NCBI GenBank assembly: GCA_963849635.1
Contig: CAWKIA010000002.1
Coordinates: 41,735-105,734 of the forward strand
Source of the DNA: CAVRUD01 sp963849635
Lineage (GTDB): Bacteria; Chloroflexota; Chloroflexia; Thermomicrobiales; UBA6265
DNA length: 64,000 nt
Direction of reading: 5' to 3'
Below the pieces are notes generated by a model, which saw only the letters and a program-made list of their open reading frames with translations, made no database searches and was not told where the DNA came from. The position numbers were made by a program, and so were the translations under genes. Shown piece after piece: positions 42,933 to 53,017 of this stretch (the first letter of the stretch is position 1; each line of letters starts with the position of its first letter).

Positions 42933-44527
42933 GCGCCGCCGAAGCGATTCCGCCCCTTTCTCTCCCTCAGGCGCAACTCGGCCTGGTGCCGGATCTCCCC
43001 GAACTTCGCGAGAGCGTGCCTTCGCCCGCGCTCGTCGCCGTGGTCGACAGCAGCGAGGGTCAACACCGGGCGCCGGTCTTGGCGGCCCTCAGCCGGCATC
43101 GCGCGGCGGGAACGGTGGCCTTTTCAACGCCGGGCCACAAAGGAGGAGCGGCAATCGAACCCGATGTGCGCGAGATGCTTGGCGCGGAGGTCTTCGCCGC
43201 CGACGTCTGGTTGAACTCCAGCGAGCACGCCGCGATGCTGGCGGACGCTGAGTCGCTGGCGGCGGCGGCCTGGCGCGCGGAGCGGGCCTGGTACCTGCTC
43301 AATGGGTCGACGGGTGGCAACCACGCGGCACTGTTGGCAACGGTTCGGCCCGGAGACGACGTCATCGTCGCCCGAGACTCCCATCGCTCGGTTCTGGCCG
43401 CTCTGATCGCGTGCGGTGCGAACCCAGTCTGGATGACGCCGAGGTTACACCCACTTCTCCACCTGGGTCTCGGCGTGGCGGCGGCGGATGTCGCCGCCGC
43501 CCTCGATGCGCACCCGGCGGCGCGGCTGGTGGTGATGGGCACGCCGAGCTACTGGGGCATCGCGGCGGATACCGCGGCGGTCGCGGCCGTTGCCCATGCC
43601 CGCGGCATACCCTTGTACGTGGACGAGGCCTGGGGGCCACACCTTCCGTTTCACCCAGACCTTCCGATCTCCGCGATCGACGCCGGGGCGGACCTGGTGG
43701 TGACCAGCGCCCACAAGTTGCTGGGGTGCCTGGGCCAGGGGGCGATCCTGCTGGCGGGGCAGTCCAGTTCGGGCCGGGTTGACCTCGAGCGGATCGGGAC
43801 CGTCGTGCGCTTGACGCAGACCACCAGTCCCTCGCTGCCGATTCTGGCCTCGCTGGACGCATGCCGGCGCCAGATGGCGCTTCACGGCGAATCGTTGCTG
43901 GCGCGGACAATTGCCTTGGCCGAGGCGGCCCGATCCCGGCTGGCGGCTCTGCCGGGCGTCGACGTCCTGGCCGCGGATGCTGTGACCGGGTACGGCGCGA
44001 CGTTCGACCCGACCCGTCTCGTGATCGACGCCGGCGGCATCGGCCTGACCGGCTATGCCCTTGAGCGGGAACTGCGGGATCGCTTCCAGATCGCACCGGA
44101 GATGAGCGACCTGGTGGGGATCGTCTGCCTGGTGACGATCGGCGACAACCGGCGCAGTATCGACCGACTGGTTGGTGCGATCACGACGCTGGCGGTGGAG
44201 CGTGGGGTCAGGGGATCGTGGGATGCAGGAGCGGCGGCTGCCCGATCATGGTTCCGCTCGTCCGGCGGCGCCATCGTGCCGGGGCGGCAGGCGCTGACCC
44301 CGAGGGAAGCATTTTTTGCCCCCGCGCGACCGGTCTCATTGCTGGCGGCGACGGGGGAGATCGCGGCGGAGTCGGTGGTGCCATACCCACCGGGAATCCC
44401 GGTGCTGGTCCCCGGCGAGGTGATCGCGGCCGAGAAAGTGGCGTACCTGCGCCACGGCCTCGCCCACGGGATGCACGTCTGCGGCGCCGCCGATCCGACG
44501 CTGGCGACGGTGCAGGTCGTGAAATAG
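42929..44527 (+). CDS. Orn/Lys/Arg decarboxylase-family PLP enzyme
   Basis: A 532-aa fold-I PLP enzyme related to arginine/lysine/ornithine decarboxylases. VAFSTPGHKGGAAIEPDVRE and WYLLNGSTGGNHAALLATVR form the N-terminal and PLP-phosphate regions. LYVDEAWGPHLPFHPDLP holds the PLP Asp and a His, and LVVTSAHKLLGCLGQGAILL the Schiff-base Lys. The C-terminal domain ends PYPPGIPVLVPGEVI, the family signature. It is translationally coupled to a small membrane protein. A polyamine-producing role is plausible but the amino acid substrate is not determinable. Confidence 0.8.
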   Translation: MSAAEAIPPLSLPQAQLGLVPDLPELRESVPSPALVAVVDSSEGQHRAPVLAALSRHRAAGTVAFSTPGHKGGAAIEPDVREMLGAEVFAADVWLNSSEHAAMLADAESLAAAAWRAERAWYLLNGSTGGNHAALLATVRPGDDVIVARDSHRSVLAALIACGANPVWMTPRLHPLLHLGLGVAAADVAAALDAHPAARLVVMGTPSYWGIAADTAAVAAVAHARGIPLYVDEAWGPHLPFHPDLPISAIDAGADLVVTSAHKLLGCLGQGAILLAGQSSSGRVDLERIGTVVRLTQTTSPSLPILASLDACRRQMALHGESLLARTIALAEAARSRLAALPGVDVLAADAVTGYGATFDPTRLVIDAGGIGLTGYALERELRDRFQIAPEMSDLVGIVCLVTIGDNRRSIDRLVGAITTLAVERGVRGSWDAGAAAARSWFRSSGGAIVPGRQALTPREAFFAPARPVSLLAATGEIAAESVVPYPPGIPVLVPGEVIAAEKVAYLRHGLAHGMHVCGAADPTLATVQVVK

Positions 44528-44540
44528 GTGTCCATCTCGT

Positions 44541-44620
44541 ATGGGTGCGATTGATCGCGCCCACATTCCCAACGCGAACGGCCGTGTCGGGCATCTGGGC
44601 GCGATAAATCACGCCCCTAC
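44541..44620. repeat. Dispersed palindromic repeat (GATTTATCGCGCCC type)
   Basis: GCGATTGATCGCGCCCA at about 44547 and GGGCGCGATAAATCACGCCC at about 44598 are near-complementary arms separated by about 35 bp. It lies between converging genes. Confidence 0.5.
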
Positions 44621-44656
44621 ACGATATCGCGTTGCAATCACAACCTGCCCACCCGC

Positions 44657-45070
44657 TCAGGCCGGCTTCCAGCCCTTACGGATGGCGTCGCGGATATCCT
44701 CGTACGACTTGCCCTTGGAGCGCGCTTCTTCGATCGCCGGTTTGAAGACCCGCCGGTAGAACGTTGGCCCCATCCGTTCGACGATGTCGTGGTCGAAGAC
44801 CTCGTCGGTTTGAGGTTCATCGCCAACCGACCGAAACTTCTGTCTGGTTTTCTTGCCGTCGTGGTCGTCACCGTCGTGGTGGGCGTGCGATCCGGTTGAC
44901 CCGCTGCCGAACCGGCGAGACGCGACGACCTTCGCCAGCCAGATGCCGTAGCCCTTGGCCTCGTCGGCCTTGTCTCCTTTGTCTCGCCGCTCCTGGCGGG
45001 TGTATTCGGCGAAGACATCGAAGCGGCGGATGGCGCGCTCGGGATGGAGGGCTGCTTGGGTCTGTGCCAT
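44657..45070 (-). CDS. Conserved-looking hypothetical protein, basic and His-rich
   Basis: A 137-aa protein. ATG 45070 follows AAAGGAAGG. RRFDVFAEYTRQERRDKGDK and AKGYGIWLAKVVASRRFGSG are followed by a His/Asp-rich stretch (SHAHHDGDDHDGKK) and then VFDHDIVERMGPTFYRRVFK, AIEEARSKGKSYEDIRDAIR. It is hydrophilic, with no signal or membrane helix, and highly charged. I do not recognise the family. The upstream gap holds CGGCGTC tandem repeats. Confidence 0.6.
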   Translation of the reverse strand: MAQTQAALHPERAIRRFDVFAEYTRQERRDKGDKADEAKGYGIWLAKVVASRRFGSGSTGSHAHHDGDDHDGKKTRQKFRSVGDEPQTDEVFDHDIVERMGPTFYRRVFKPAIEEARSKGKSYEDIRDAIRKGWKPA

Positions 45071-45200
45071 GTTCACCTTCCTTTCTCGGGAGATCGGCGT
45101 CCGGCGTCCGGCGTCCGGCTTCCCTGCATGCATTGCAACTCTGAGGCCAGGTGGCGGACATGGCGGAGGGAGCGAGGTAGTCATGCTCCGCCACCGCTGT

Positions 45201-46176
45201 CTAGTGGTTTGCCAGGAACGCCTGGACGGCCTCGTTGTATGCCGGGATATTGGCGGCATGGACGGCGTGTGACGAGGTTGGAATCACGACCCGCTCGCAG
45301 TTCGGCAACAAGTCCCCCGAGTTCGTCGGCAATGCGCAGAAAGACGGGCGGGCTGTAGTCGCCGGTCACCAGGAGTGTCGGGATGGTGATCTGCGCGGCG
45401 TCTTCTCGCCCAAACGCTGAGAAGTACGTCTCGAAAGGCGTTGCCGTCTCCAGGCTCATCGCCGGTGCGTTATCGCGCATCATGTCCTGGACGAACGCCG
45501 GCAGCGCGTCGAACGAGCCCGGACCGAGCGCACCATCCAGGAACAGGCGGATTCCTTGGTCTAGCTCGCCTCGATTGAGCGCGTCGCGGGTTGGAGTCCA
45601 GACCTGCGTATCGAATTCGTCCAGCAGGGCAAGGCCGTCCTGCTGCTCGGTCAGCCAGGTGAGAATTGGCGGTTCGCCCAGGACAAGCGAGCGCACCATT
45701 GCAGGCTGCTTGGCCGCGAGGCCGAGGGCCACGAGCGCCCCGTAGGACGTCCCAACGAGATGGACTGGACCGAGGTCGATCTCTTCGAGCAGGGCGGTCA
45801 AGTCAGTGACGTGCTGGGCAGCGGCGTATTCGGCGCCGTCCGCCACGTTTGCGGCCGGCCAGTGGAAGCGCCGGCTGTATGCCACCGTCCGGTAGTGCTG
45901 GGCAAACGGTTCAAGCTGGGCACCCCAGGAGCGAAGGTCGTTGAGGCTACCGTGCACGAATACGACAGGATCACCCTGTCCCAGGTCGATGTAGCTCAAC
46001 TCAGCGCCATTGGCGGGCACAGTCTGAATTGGCGGGAATGCGGACGTAGCATCTTGGGCCAAGGTAGGTCGTAGCTTGAGGCCACGGTCGAGAAGCGCCA
46101 TTCCAAACGCTGTCCCGGCGGCGGCCGAAATGATGGTCCGTCGTGAAAACCGATGCGAAACGCGATCGATGTTCAT
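45201..46176 (-). CDS. Tat-exported alpha/beta hydrolase (one frameshift)
   Basis: About 324 aa after correction. ATG 46176 follows GAGGAG. SRRTIISAAAGTAFGMALL is a twin-arginine leader. GQGDPVVFVHGSLNDLRSWG is the oxyanion region and LVGTSYGALVALGLAAKQ holds the nucleophile Ser. PTLLVTGDYSPPVFLRIADE precedes the acid. An extra base near 45310 shifts the end; the corrected tail reads LPNCERVVIPTSSHAVHAAN, placing the catalytic His, and stops at 45201. It is divergent from the regulator at 46511, which may control it. Confidence 0.8.
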
Positions 46177-46510
46177 GTACTGTTTACTCCTCTGTGGAGG
46201 CTGGCGCAAATGCGGGGCAAAAGTGCCCGAGGTCAGGATGGTGGCGGCGCGTTCATGTGGTGGCCGCCGCGCTTGCCCCACCCTTTCACGGTATGAGCCG
46301 CGAGCGGCGACGTACATTGGTGGAATCATGTGGCGGCCATGTAGACATCCCGGCACCCTTGAGATTCCCGCCTGCATGATTGGGTTGGCCGGCGGTGGCG
46401 GAGACGGCTCCGGCGAGCCAGAGGTGCGTGCGTCAACCCGCACTTGGAGGCGCCGGCGATGCCGGCCATGGGTGGGTTGCATCGGATCGGGGCCAGCGGA
46501 GGCTAATGGA
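46177..46510. other. Divergent intergenic region
   Basis: About 330 bp between the hydrolase and the regulator, transcribed in opposite directions. It should contain both promoters. I see no clear repeat or hairpin. Confidence 0.4.
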
Positions 46511-48669
46511 ATGGACGCGCACAATGGTGCGGTGGACGCAAATCCCTCAGGTGAGCGACCCCGCTACCGGGTCGTAACTCGCCGGCGCCCGCGGAACAAC
46601 CTCCTCATCCCACCGACTCCATTCGTTGGGCGGCGCCAGGAAGTCGTCGCCGCGCTGGCGATCCTCGCCGACGAAGGTGCTCGGCTGCTCACTGTGATTG
46701 GCCCTGGCGGGGTCGGCAAGACACGCCTTGCGATTCGAATTGCCGAGGAGATCGCAGAGAGCGGCGACGATGTCGTATTCGTGTCGCTGGCGGCGATTCG
46801 GGATCCAGATCTGGTCATCCCCGCGATCGCCGGCGCTCTCGGTGTTCAGGCGGACGGCAATCGGCCGCTCGCCAAAGCAGTAGCCGATGAGATGGCGGCC
46901 GAGCGCTGTTTGTTGGTGCTGGACAACCTGGAGCAGGTTCTACCGGCAGGTGTTGCGGTGGTCGGCCTATTGGGCGACTGCCCACGGCTGAGGGTCCTGG
47001 CTACCAGTCGCGCTCCCCTGAACGTCCATGCCGAGCGGGAGTTTCCGCTTTCGCCTCTGCCGCTACCGCCTGTCGGCACTGAGCCCACGGCGGCTGCGTT
47101 GATTGAGAATGAGGCTGTCGCCCTTTTCGTCGAGCGGGCTAGCGCCCTCGATGCTCGGTTCGACCTCACCGAAGACACCGCCCGGGCCATCGCGGCAATC
47201 TGCGCGCGGGTCGATGGGTTACCGCTCGCGATCGAGCTGGTTGCCGCTCGCGCCAAAGCCCTGGCGCCCGTCGCGCTGCTTCGCCGGCTGGAACGGCGGT
47301 TGCCGCTGCTCGGTGGCGGAGCCCGCGACGCGCCAGGCCGGCAGCAGACGATGCACGATGCCATTTCATGGAGCTACGAGTTGCTGGAGCCGGAGGAGCA
47401 GTTCCTCTTCCGGCGGCTGGCGATCTTCGAAGGTGGATTCGACCTCGAAGCCGCCGACGCTGTTGCGGGAGCCGACAGATCAGAGTTGGACCAACAGGCG
47501 TCGCTCGATGTCCTGAATCTCGTCGGAGCCCTGGTGGATAAGAGCCTTGTGAGGCCGGTCGACGGCACTTCTGACATCCCTCGCTGTGTGATGCTCGAAA
47601 CGATCCGCGAGTACGGCCGTGAACGAATCGAGGGCAGCGGCGAGGTCGGCATGCTGCAACACCGCCATGCGGCCTACTTTCTCGGTCTGGCCGAACGTGC
47701 CGCTCCGTCCATCCCAGGTCCGGACCAAGGCCCGTGGCTGGCCCGGCTCGACGCGGACATCGACAACCTCCGGGCGGCCATCGACTGGTCCTGTGAGAAC
47801 GATCCCGAATCCGCGCAGCGGTTCGCGGGTGCGCTCTCCTTCTTCTGGTTCCTGCGCGGGCACCTGCGCGAAGGTGCGGACCGGATCGTTCGGGCGCTCG
47901 CCGCCGGGCGAACGCCCGCTGGCGTTCGCGCCAGAGCCTTGCTGGGCGCCGGCCTGCTGCTGCACCGGGTCGGGGACGACGAGCGGGCGATCGCGTTTCT
48001 CGATGAGGGGCGTGCGCGCTTCACTGAGGCTGGAGATGTACCCGGCCTGGCCCGGCTGCTGGTGACAAGAGGCATCGTCGCGGAGGAACTCGGGGAGTTT
48101 GCGGCGGCGGCAACGATCCTCGACGAAGCCCTTGCGCTCCTGGCGACCATCCAGGATCCGGTAGCGATGGGAGCCGCACTTGCCCACCGGGCGATTGTCG
48201 CCTATGGCCTGGGAAAACGCGGGACGCGCACGCCTTCCTCCAGAATGCCCTCGGCTTGCGGCGGGGCACTGGCGATCTCTGGGGGCTGAGTACCTGGTTA
48301 GGATTGCAGGGAATCCTCTGCGTTGAACTGGGCGATTACGCGGCGGCCGAAGCTGCTTATCGAGAGGCCCTGGCGCTCAAGCTCGGCGAGGGTTCGGCCG
48401 CCTCGGTGGCTCGCTGCCTGGGCGGGTTGGCTGTAGTCGCGGCCATGCGCCGGCACGCGGAGCGGGCGGCCAGACTGTTCGGGTTCCTCGACACTCAGGT
48501 GGAGGCCCATGGCTTCGTCTTCGCCCAACCCGAGCGTGAGCAGCACGAGCGCGCCCTCATTGCGGCGCGGAAGCAACTCGGCAAGGCGACATTCGAAGCG
48601 GCTCGCGCCGAGGGTCGTGCACTGTCGCTCGACGAGGCCATCGCGGAGGCGACCGGTTCTCGATCGTAA
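46511..48669 (+). CDS. AfsR-like ATPase regulator, sensor part (one frameshift)
   Basis: About 719 aa after correction. ATG 46511 follows GGAGG. TPFVGRRQEVVAALAILADE leads to Walker A IGPGGVGKTRLAIRIAEEIA, then CLLVLDNLEQVLPAG and VDGLPLAIELVAARAKALAP. A TPR-like helical region follows. A lost G near 48221 shifts the frame; the corrected text continues DAHAFLQNALGLRRGTGDLW and ends EAIAEATGSRS at a TAA (48667-48669). The DNA-binding domain expected at the end lies just beyond, in the same frame, at 48697. It is a paralogue of the regulator at 36654. Confidence 0.75.
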
Positions 48670-48696
48670 CCGGAGCGCGACGCCCGTGGGCGGGAT

Positions 48697-48939
48697 GTGC
48701 CCGACCCTATTGTCTTGGCAGGACTGACGGCCCGAGAGTTCGACGTTCTCCGGCTCCTTGCGGTGGGTCATTCGAATAAAGAGATCGGCGAAGAGCTTTC
48801 GATCAACTGGCGGACGGCGATGAGGTACGTGGCCAACATCTACGCAAAGCTAGGGGTAAAGTCACGCACGGAAGCGTCCGCATACGCATTCCGTACCGGG
48901 CTAGTAAGCGTGGCCGACCAAGACCGCGGCGAACATTGA
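48697..48939 (+). CDS. LuxR-type DNA-binding domain, separated from its sensor by an in-frame stop
   Basis: An 80-aa unit: PDPIVLAGLTAREFDVLRLL, then AVGHSNKEIGEELSINWRTA and MRYVANIYAKLGVKSRTEAS. This is a complete LuxR helix-turn-helix with the usual tail. It is in the same frame as the sensor ORF, with one TAA and nine sense codons between. A GTG at 48697 has GGGCGGG upstream and could restart translation. Either a nonsense change (or base error) split one protein, or the domain is made separately. Confidence 0.65.
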   Translation: MPDPIVLAGLTAREFDVLRLLAVGHSNKEIGEELSINWRTAMRYVANIYAKLGVKSRTEASAYAFRTGLVSVADQDRGEH

Positions 48940-48988
48940 AATTCGTCCAGTGGCCCGAAGATATCGCGCTCAGGGAAGTTCGGTTCTC

Positions 48989-49028
48989 TTGACAGAGCCA
49001 CCTACCGTGGTAGGTTGCTCGTAGGTGG
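48989..49028 (+). promoter_or_regulatory. Promoter with overlapping palindromic operator
   Basis: TTGACA at 48989-48994, then 16 bp, then TAGGTT at 49011-49016. The spacer contains CCTACC-GT-GGTAGG, and a wider inverted repeat CCACCTAC...GTAGGTGG spans 48998-49028. Binding here would block the polymerase. The next gene, at 49157, is a sugar-binding protein, so this is a likely regulated promoter of that ABC operon. Confidence 0.6.
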
Positions 49029-49156
49029 AGAGTCAGGCTGACTAGAGCTGAGGAACGCACGGGGCGTCGCGAACCACTATCGGCTCTCCCCCAGGTTCGC
49101 GTATCGCGCTCCGCGTGTTGCCGCGCCGCTCGCTGACAAGCACAAGGAGCGTCTTG

Positions 49157-50545
49157 ATGTCCAGGTCATCGTTGTCCGGGATCTCGCTCAACCGTCGTGG
49201 AGTACTGAAGGGAGCGGCCGGCGCCGCCGGCGCCGCCGCCCTCGCCGGGCGGGGCATTCGCCGAACCTTCGCGCAGGACAAACCGTTCGACGGCACGACG
49301 GTCACGTGGATGTCGAACCAGCGGCACGATAACGCGGTCAAAGAGACGCTGTTCGAAGGAGATCAAGGAGCAGTCCGGCATCGAGGTGAAGATGGATATC
49401 TTCGCCGACGAGTACAAGGATCAGCTCAAGATCGCGTTCGAGTCGGGCAACCCGCCCGATATCTTCAACATGAACTCGCCCCGGCAAGAGGTGGAGGCCG
49501 GGTGGCCGGAGCCACTGGAAACCTACCTGGCGAAAACCCCTGGGCTGGAAGAGTCGTTCCTGCCGGGCGCATTCGTGCCGAATCGCGGCATCTGGGGCGG
49601 GCAGAAGTACGGCCTGCCGATGTACGCCCAGACCATGCGCCTCTACTACAACAAGACCATCTTCCAGCGGGCCGGGCTCGACCCGAACGCGCCGCCGAAG
49701 ACGCACACCGAGATCCGCGAGATGGCCAAGACCATCACCGACGACTCAGCGGCGAGCAGATCTACGGCCTGATCCTGGGCGACAAGTTCACCTGGGTCTG
49801 GTGGATGAACGCAACCTGCCGGCCAAGGGCGTGGGGTCGTACAACTACAACTGGAAGACCGGGAAATACGAGTTCAACACCGACGGGCGTCAAGGCAGCC
49901 CTCAAGCTGATGGTCGACCTGAAGGCGGACGGCGGCATCTTCCCCGGCATCCACACCCTGACCGACGACGACGCCCGCCAGCAGTTCTCGCTCGGCCGGG
50001 CCGGCATGATCATCGGCGGCTCCTGGAACCCCGGCGTCTTCAACGACCAGTTCGAGTCGACGGAGGACTGGGAGACGGCCGAACTGCCCCAGCCGGATCG
50101 GCGGGCATGAAGGGCCGCTTCCAGCAGGGCATCGGCGACCGCTACACGCTCTCGGCCGCGAGCGAGAAGAAGGACGCGGCCTGGGAAGTGATGAAGTTCA
50201 TGTACTCGGTCGAGACGATGACGACCATGTACGAGAGGGCATGGGCGTGATGGGCGTCCGGCGGCCAACACCGGCGAGTCGTCCGTGCGCGGCGTGCCGT
50301 TGCTGGCGCCGACCGAGCGCGACGTGATCATCCCGCCCGAGCCGGAGCTGCCGACGATGACCCCGGACTACCAGACCGTCATGCAGGAGATCTGGGACAA
50401 CGACGGCGGCGACATGGACGCCAAGCTGGCCGAGCTCGAGAATCGCTACAACGAGGCATTCGACGAGGCGGTGGCCGATGGCAAGCTGGTGCGGGAGGAC
50501 TTCGTCATCCCCGAGTTCGATCCGCTGACCTGGATGCCGTCGTAG
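49157..50545 (+). CDS. Sugar ABC transporter solute-binding protein (multiple frameshifts)
   Basis: Family 1 binding protein broken by about six indels. ATG 49157 follows AAGGAG. SLNRRGVLKGAAGAAGAAAL is a Tat leader and KPFDGTTVTWMSNQRHDNAV starts the mature part. Pieces in order of frame change are MDIFADEYKDQLKIAFESGN, IYGLILGDKFTWVWWMN, LPAKGVGSYNYNWKTGKYEF, ARQQFSLGRAGMIIGGSWNP, DRYTLSAASEKKDAAWEVMK and TPDYQTVMQEIWDNDGGDMD. The pieces are collinear with no missing block and several breaks are extra G's, so consensus error is more likely than decay. Confidence 0.7.
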
Positions 50546-50618
50546 GGGCAGCCTGTCATTGGCGGGCGGCACGACATGTCGTGCCGCCGCCACGCATCCC
50601 GTGATCGCGGGCATGGAA

Positions 50619-50755
50619 ACCGACGTAGGGGCGGACCGGTGTGTCCGCCCGATTCCCACCGCGTCGTGACGGATCGGGGACGGCGTTGCCAACCGGCAAC
50701 CGGTGGTTTGGTGGCCGGGCGGACACACAGGTCCGCCCCGACGTGGGGTAGAGCC
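50619..50755. repeat. Inverted GGGGCGGAC repeat pair
   Basis: GACGTAGGGGCGGACC...GTGTCCGCCCG on the left and CGGGCGGACAC...GGTCCGCCCCGACGT on the right are inverted copies about 60 bp apart. A related pair lies at 60640-60765. It fills the gap before the permease. Confidence 0.6.
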
Positions 50756-50819
50756 GCGCCAGTATTGGACCCAAGGACGATTCAAAGCGGATCTGGCCAG
50801 GCGGGACAAAGGAGTAGCC

Positions 50820-51812
50820 GTGGCGACGACGGTGGTATCGAGCGGCAGCGGCCGGCGACGACGGTCGAGGGAGCGGATCAGATTGCCCCGAAGCGACAGA
50901 GGGCCTGGCGCAAGCACCTGCCGGCCTACCTGATGTGTGCCCCGACGGTGATCTTGTTTCTGGTCTTCATGGCGTTTCCGATGTGTTTGTCTTCTACAGT
51001 TCATTCCTGGATTGGGACGGGATCGCCAGTATTTGCGAACGCTGAGTGGGTTGGCATTGACAACTACCGCCAGTTGATCGAGGACGACACGTGGTGGACC
51101 GCGGTCCGCAACACCGTCCTCTATGCGGTGATCAAGCTGCATCGTCGAATTGCCGCTGGCGCTGGTCATTGCTCTGGTCTTGAACTCGAAGCTGCGTGGC
51201 GCAACCTTCTTCCGGACGGTCGGGTTCCTGCCGGTCGTCACCAGCATCGCGGTCGTCTCGCTGGCCTTCACCTTCTTTTTCTCGCCCCTGGGCGGTCCGT
51301 TCAACACCTTGTTGCTCGACCTTGGGGTGCTCGATAAGCCGATCGCGTACTTAGGCGAACGGGATTACGCCTTCTGGACCGTCACCGGGGTCGCGGTCTG
51401 GCACGACCTCGGCATCAACATGGTCTTCTTCCTGGCGGCCCTGCAGACCGTCTCGCGCGATCTGTATGAGGCGGCCGATCTGGACGGCGCCCGGGCCTGG
51501 AACAAGTTCCGCGACATCACCATCCCTGCGATCCGGCCGATCACGGCGGTGATCGTGATGCTCTCCCTGGCGGGGTCGCTCAAGGTCTTCGACATTTTCG
51601 CGGTGATGACGGCCGGCGGTCCCGGCTTCAGTACCACCACGATGGTGCTCTACATGTTCAGGTACACCTCCTTCGGCGGAGGAGGGCTGTCGGGGAGTCA
51701 GACGATTCCTACTGTCGGATACGGCGCGACGGTCGCGATCGGGCTCGGCCTGATCATCTTCGCCGCCATCCTTATCCAGCAGATGATCAGCCGTTGGCAG
51801 GAAGGGCGGTAG
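50820..51812 (+). CDS. Sugar ABC transporter permease, MalF type (frameshifted)
   Basis: GTG 50820 follows AAAGGAG. After about 20 residues the frame moves to RKHLPAYLMCAPTVILFLVF, then WVGIDNYRQLIEDDTWWTAV. A further indel near 51140 leads to PLALVIALVLNSKLRGATFF and onward. The EAA loop is LYEAADLDGARAWNKFRDIT. The last helix ends QQMISRWQEGR at 51812. It follows the binding protein and precedes the MalG-type permease by 4 bp, so this is a standard three-gene importer operon without its ATPase. Confidence 0.75.
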
Positions 51813-51816
51813 GAGC

Positions 51817-52742
51817 ATGGCGACGCTGCCGCAGACGACGACGTCCACGACGAGAACCACCATCGAGGTGCCGCGATACCGGGTCACGCCCTGGATGCGC
51901 TTCACCGGCCTGGGCTGGGGCGGGGTGCGCTACGGCCTCCTCGCTCCTCTACATGGTCCTCTGCCTCTACCCATTCATCTGGATGGTCTCGACGTCGCTT
52001 GCGTTCCAGTTCCGGGGTTTTCTCGGCCGGGCTCTCGCTCTGGGTCGAATCGCCGGAGTGGGGCAACTACGCCGAGATCTGGCGCGAGGCCAACGTGCCC
52101 CGGGCCGCGATCAACACGGTCTTGATCACCGCGGTCTGCATGGCGGCGGTGATCATGACAACCTCGATGACGGCCTACGCCCTCACCCGCTCCGATTTTC
52201 CCGGCAAGAAGATCATCATGGTCGCTCTGCTGACCACCTTCCTGATCCCGGGCGAGATGCTGATCATCCCCACGTTTTACGTCAACCGATCCCTCCATCT
52301 GATCGGCGACTGGAAGAGCCTCATCGCCGTCATCCTGGTGATGACCGCGGGCGCGCAGGTCTTCAACATCTACCTGCTGATGAGCCACTTCCAGACGCTG
52401 CCCTCGGAGATCTACGACGCCGCCGCGATCGACGGCGAGAGCTACTTCGGCACCTACTGGCACATCGCCTTCCCGCTCGTCCGTCCCGCCCTGGCCACCA
52501 TCTCCCTGCTGACCTTCATGGGCATCTGGAACGCCTTCCTGGTCCCCATCGTCTACCTCTCGGCACTGCCCAACTACCAGACGCTGACCGTTGCCCTGAT
52601 CCAGTACTCCCGCCGCTTCCAGACCCTCTACCACATCATGGCCGCCGGCTCGGTGATCGCCCTGGTGCCGGTGATCCTGATCTTCATCTTCCTGCAGCGC
52701 TACTTCATCCGGGGGCTGACGGAGGGGGCGACGAAGGGGTAA
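51817..52742 (+). CDS. Sugar ABC transporter permease, MalG type (frameshifted)
   Basis: ATG 51817. The start MATLPQTTTSTTRTTIEVPR runs in one frame to about 51930, and the rest lies in others: LLYMVLCLYPFIWMVSTSLA, then WGNYAEIWREANVPRAAINT. The remainder is clean: TRSDFPGKKIIMVALLTTFL, EAA-type loop IYDAAAIDGESYFGTYWHIA, and the RYFIRGLTEGATKG end. At least two indels occur in the first third. It pairs with the permease just upstream. Confidence 0.75.
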
Positions 52743-52749
52743 CGAGGAG

Positions 52750-52818
52750 GACAGCGCTGAAGCGCTGCGGGGGACAAAGCTCACGCTTTGTGGGGGACAC
52801 GGCTGACGCCGTGTGGGG
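52750..52818 (+). repeat. Three tandem 23-nt hairpin units
   Basis: Three contiguous units of exactly 23 nt (52750-52772, 52773-52795, 52796-52818). All begin GACA and end GGGG. Each folds as a 6-bp stem with a 4-nt loop: CAGCGC/GCGCTG, CAAAGC/GCTTTG and CACGGC/GCCGTG. The two variable stem positions change together on both arms, so pairing is kept. The array begins 8 bp after the permease stop. Confidence 0.75.
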
Positions 52819-52877
52819 GAGAGGGGAAGGGACGAGCGACGGTCGGCGTCCGGTCAGATTAATACGAAGCCACCCCG

Positions 52878-53017
52878 ACCCACCCTGTCATTCCGAGCTT
52901 GTCGAGGATCTCGAAGGGACGATGTACCGATGGTGCCCCGGCGTCCGAGAAAACGGCATGGTGCTCTCGGAGATCGGCGGCACACTCGCGCCCGCCGTCT
53001 CCCTCTAGATCCCTCGA
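52878..53017. repeat. Host palindromic repeat unit, cut by IS481 at its right end
   Basis: From CCCTGTCATTCCGAGCTTG through GTCCGAGAAAACGGCAT to AGATCCCTCGA at 53017. The reverse complement closely matches 54294-54394, beyond the IS481 element. The complete version of this family is at about 10990-11145. Confidence 0.65.

Noticed and set aside
52750..52818. CRISPR array
   Set aside because: The three 23-nt units are contiguous with no spacers, and the variable bases are stem positions, so this is a tandem hairpin repeat.
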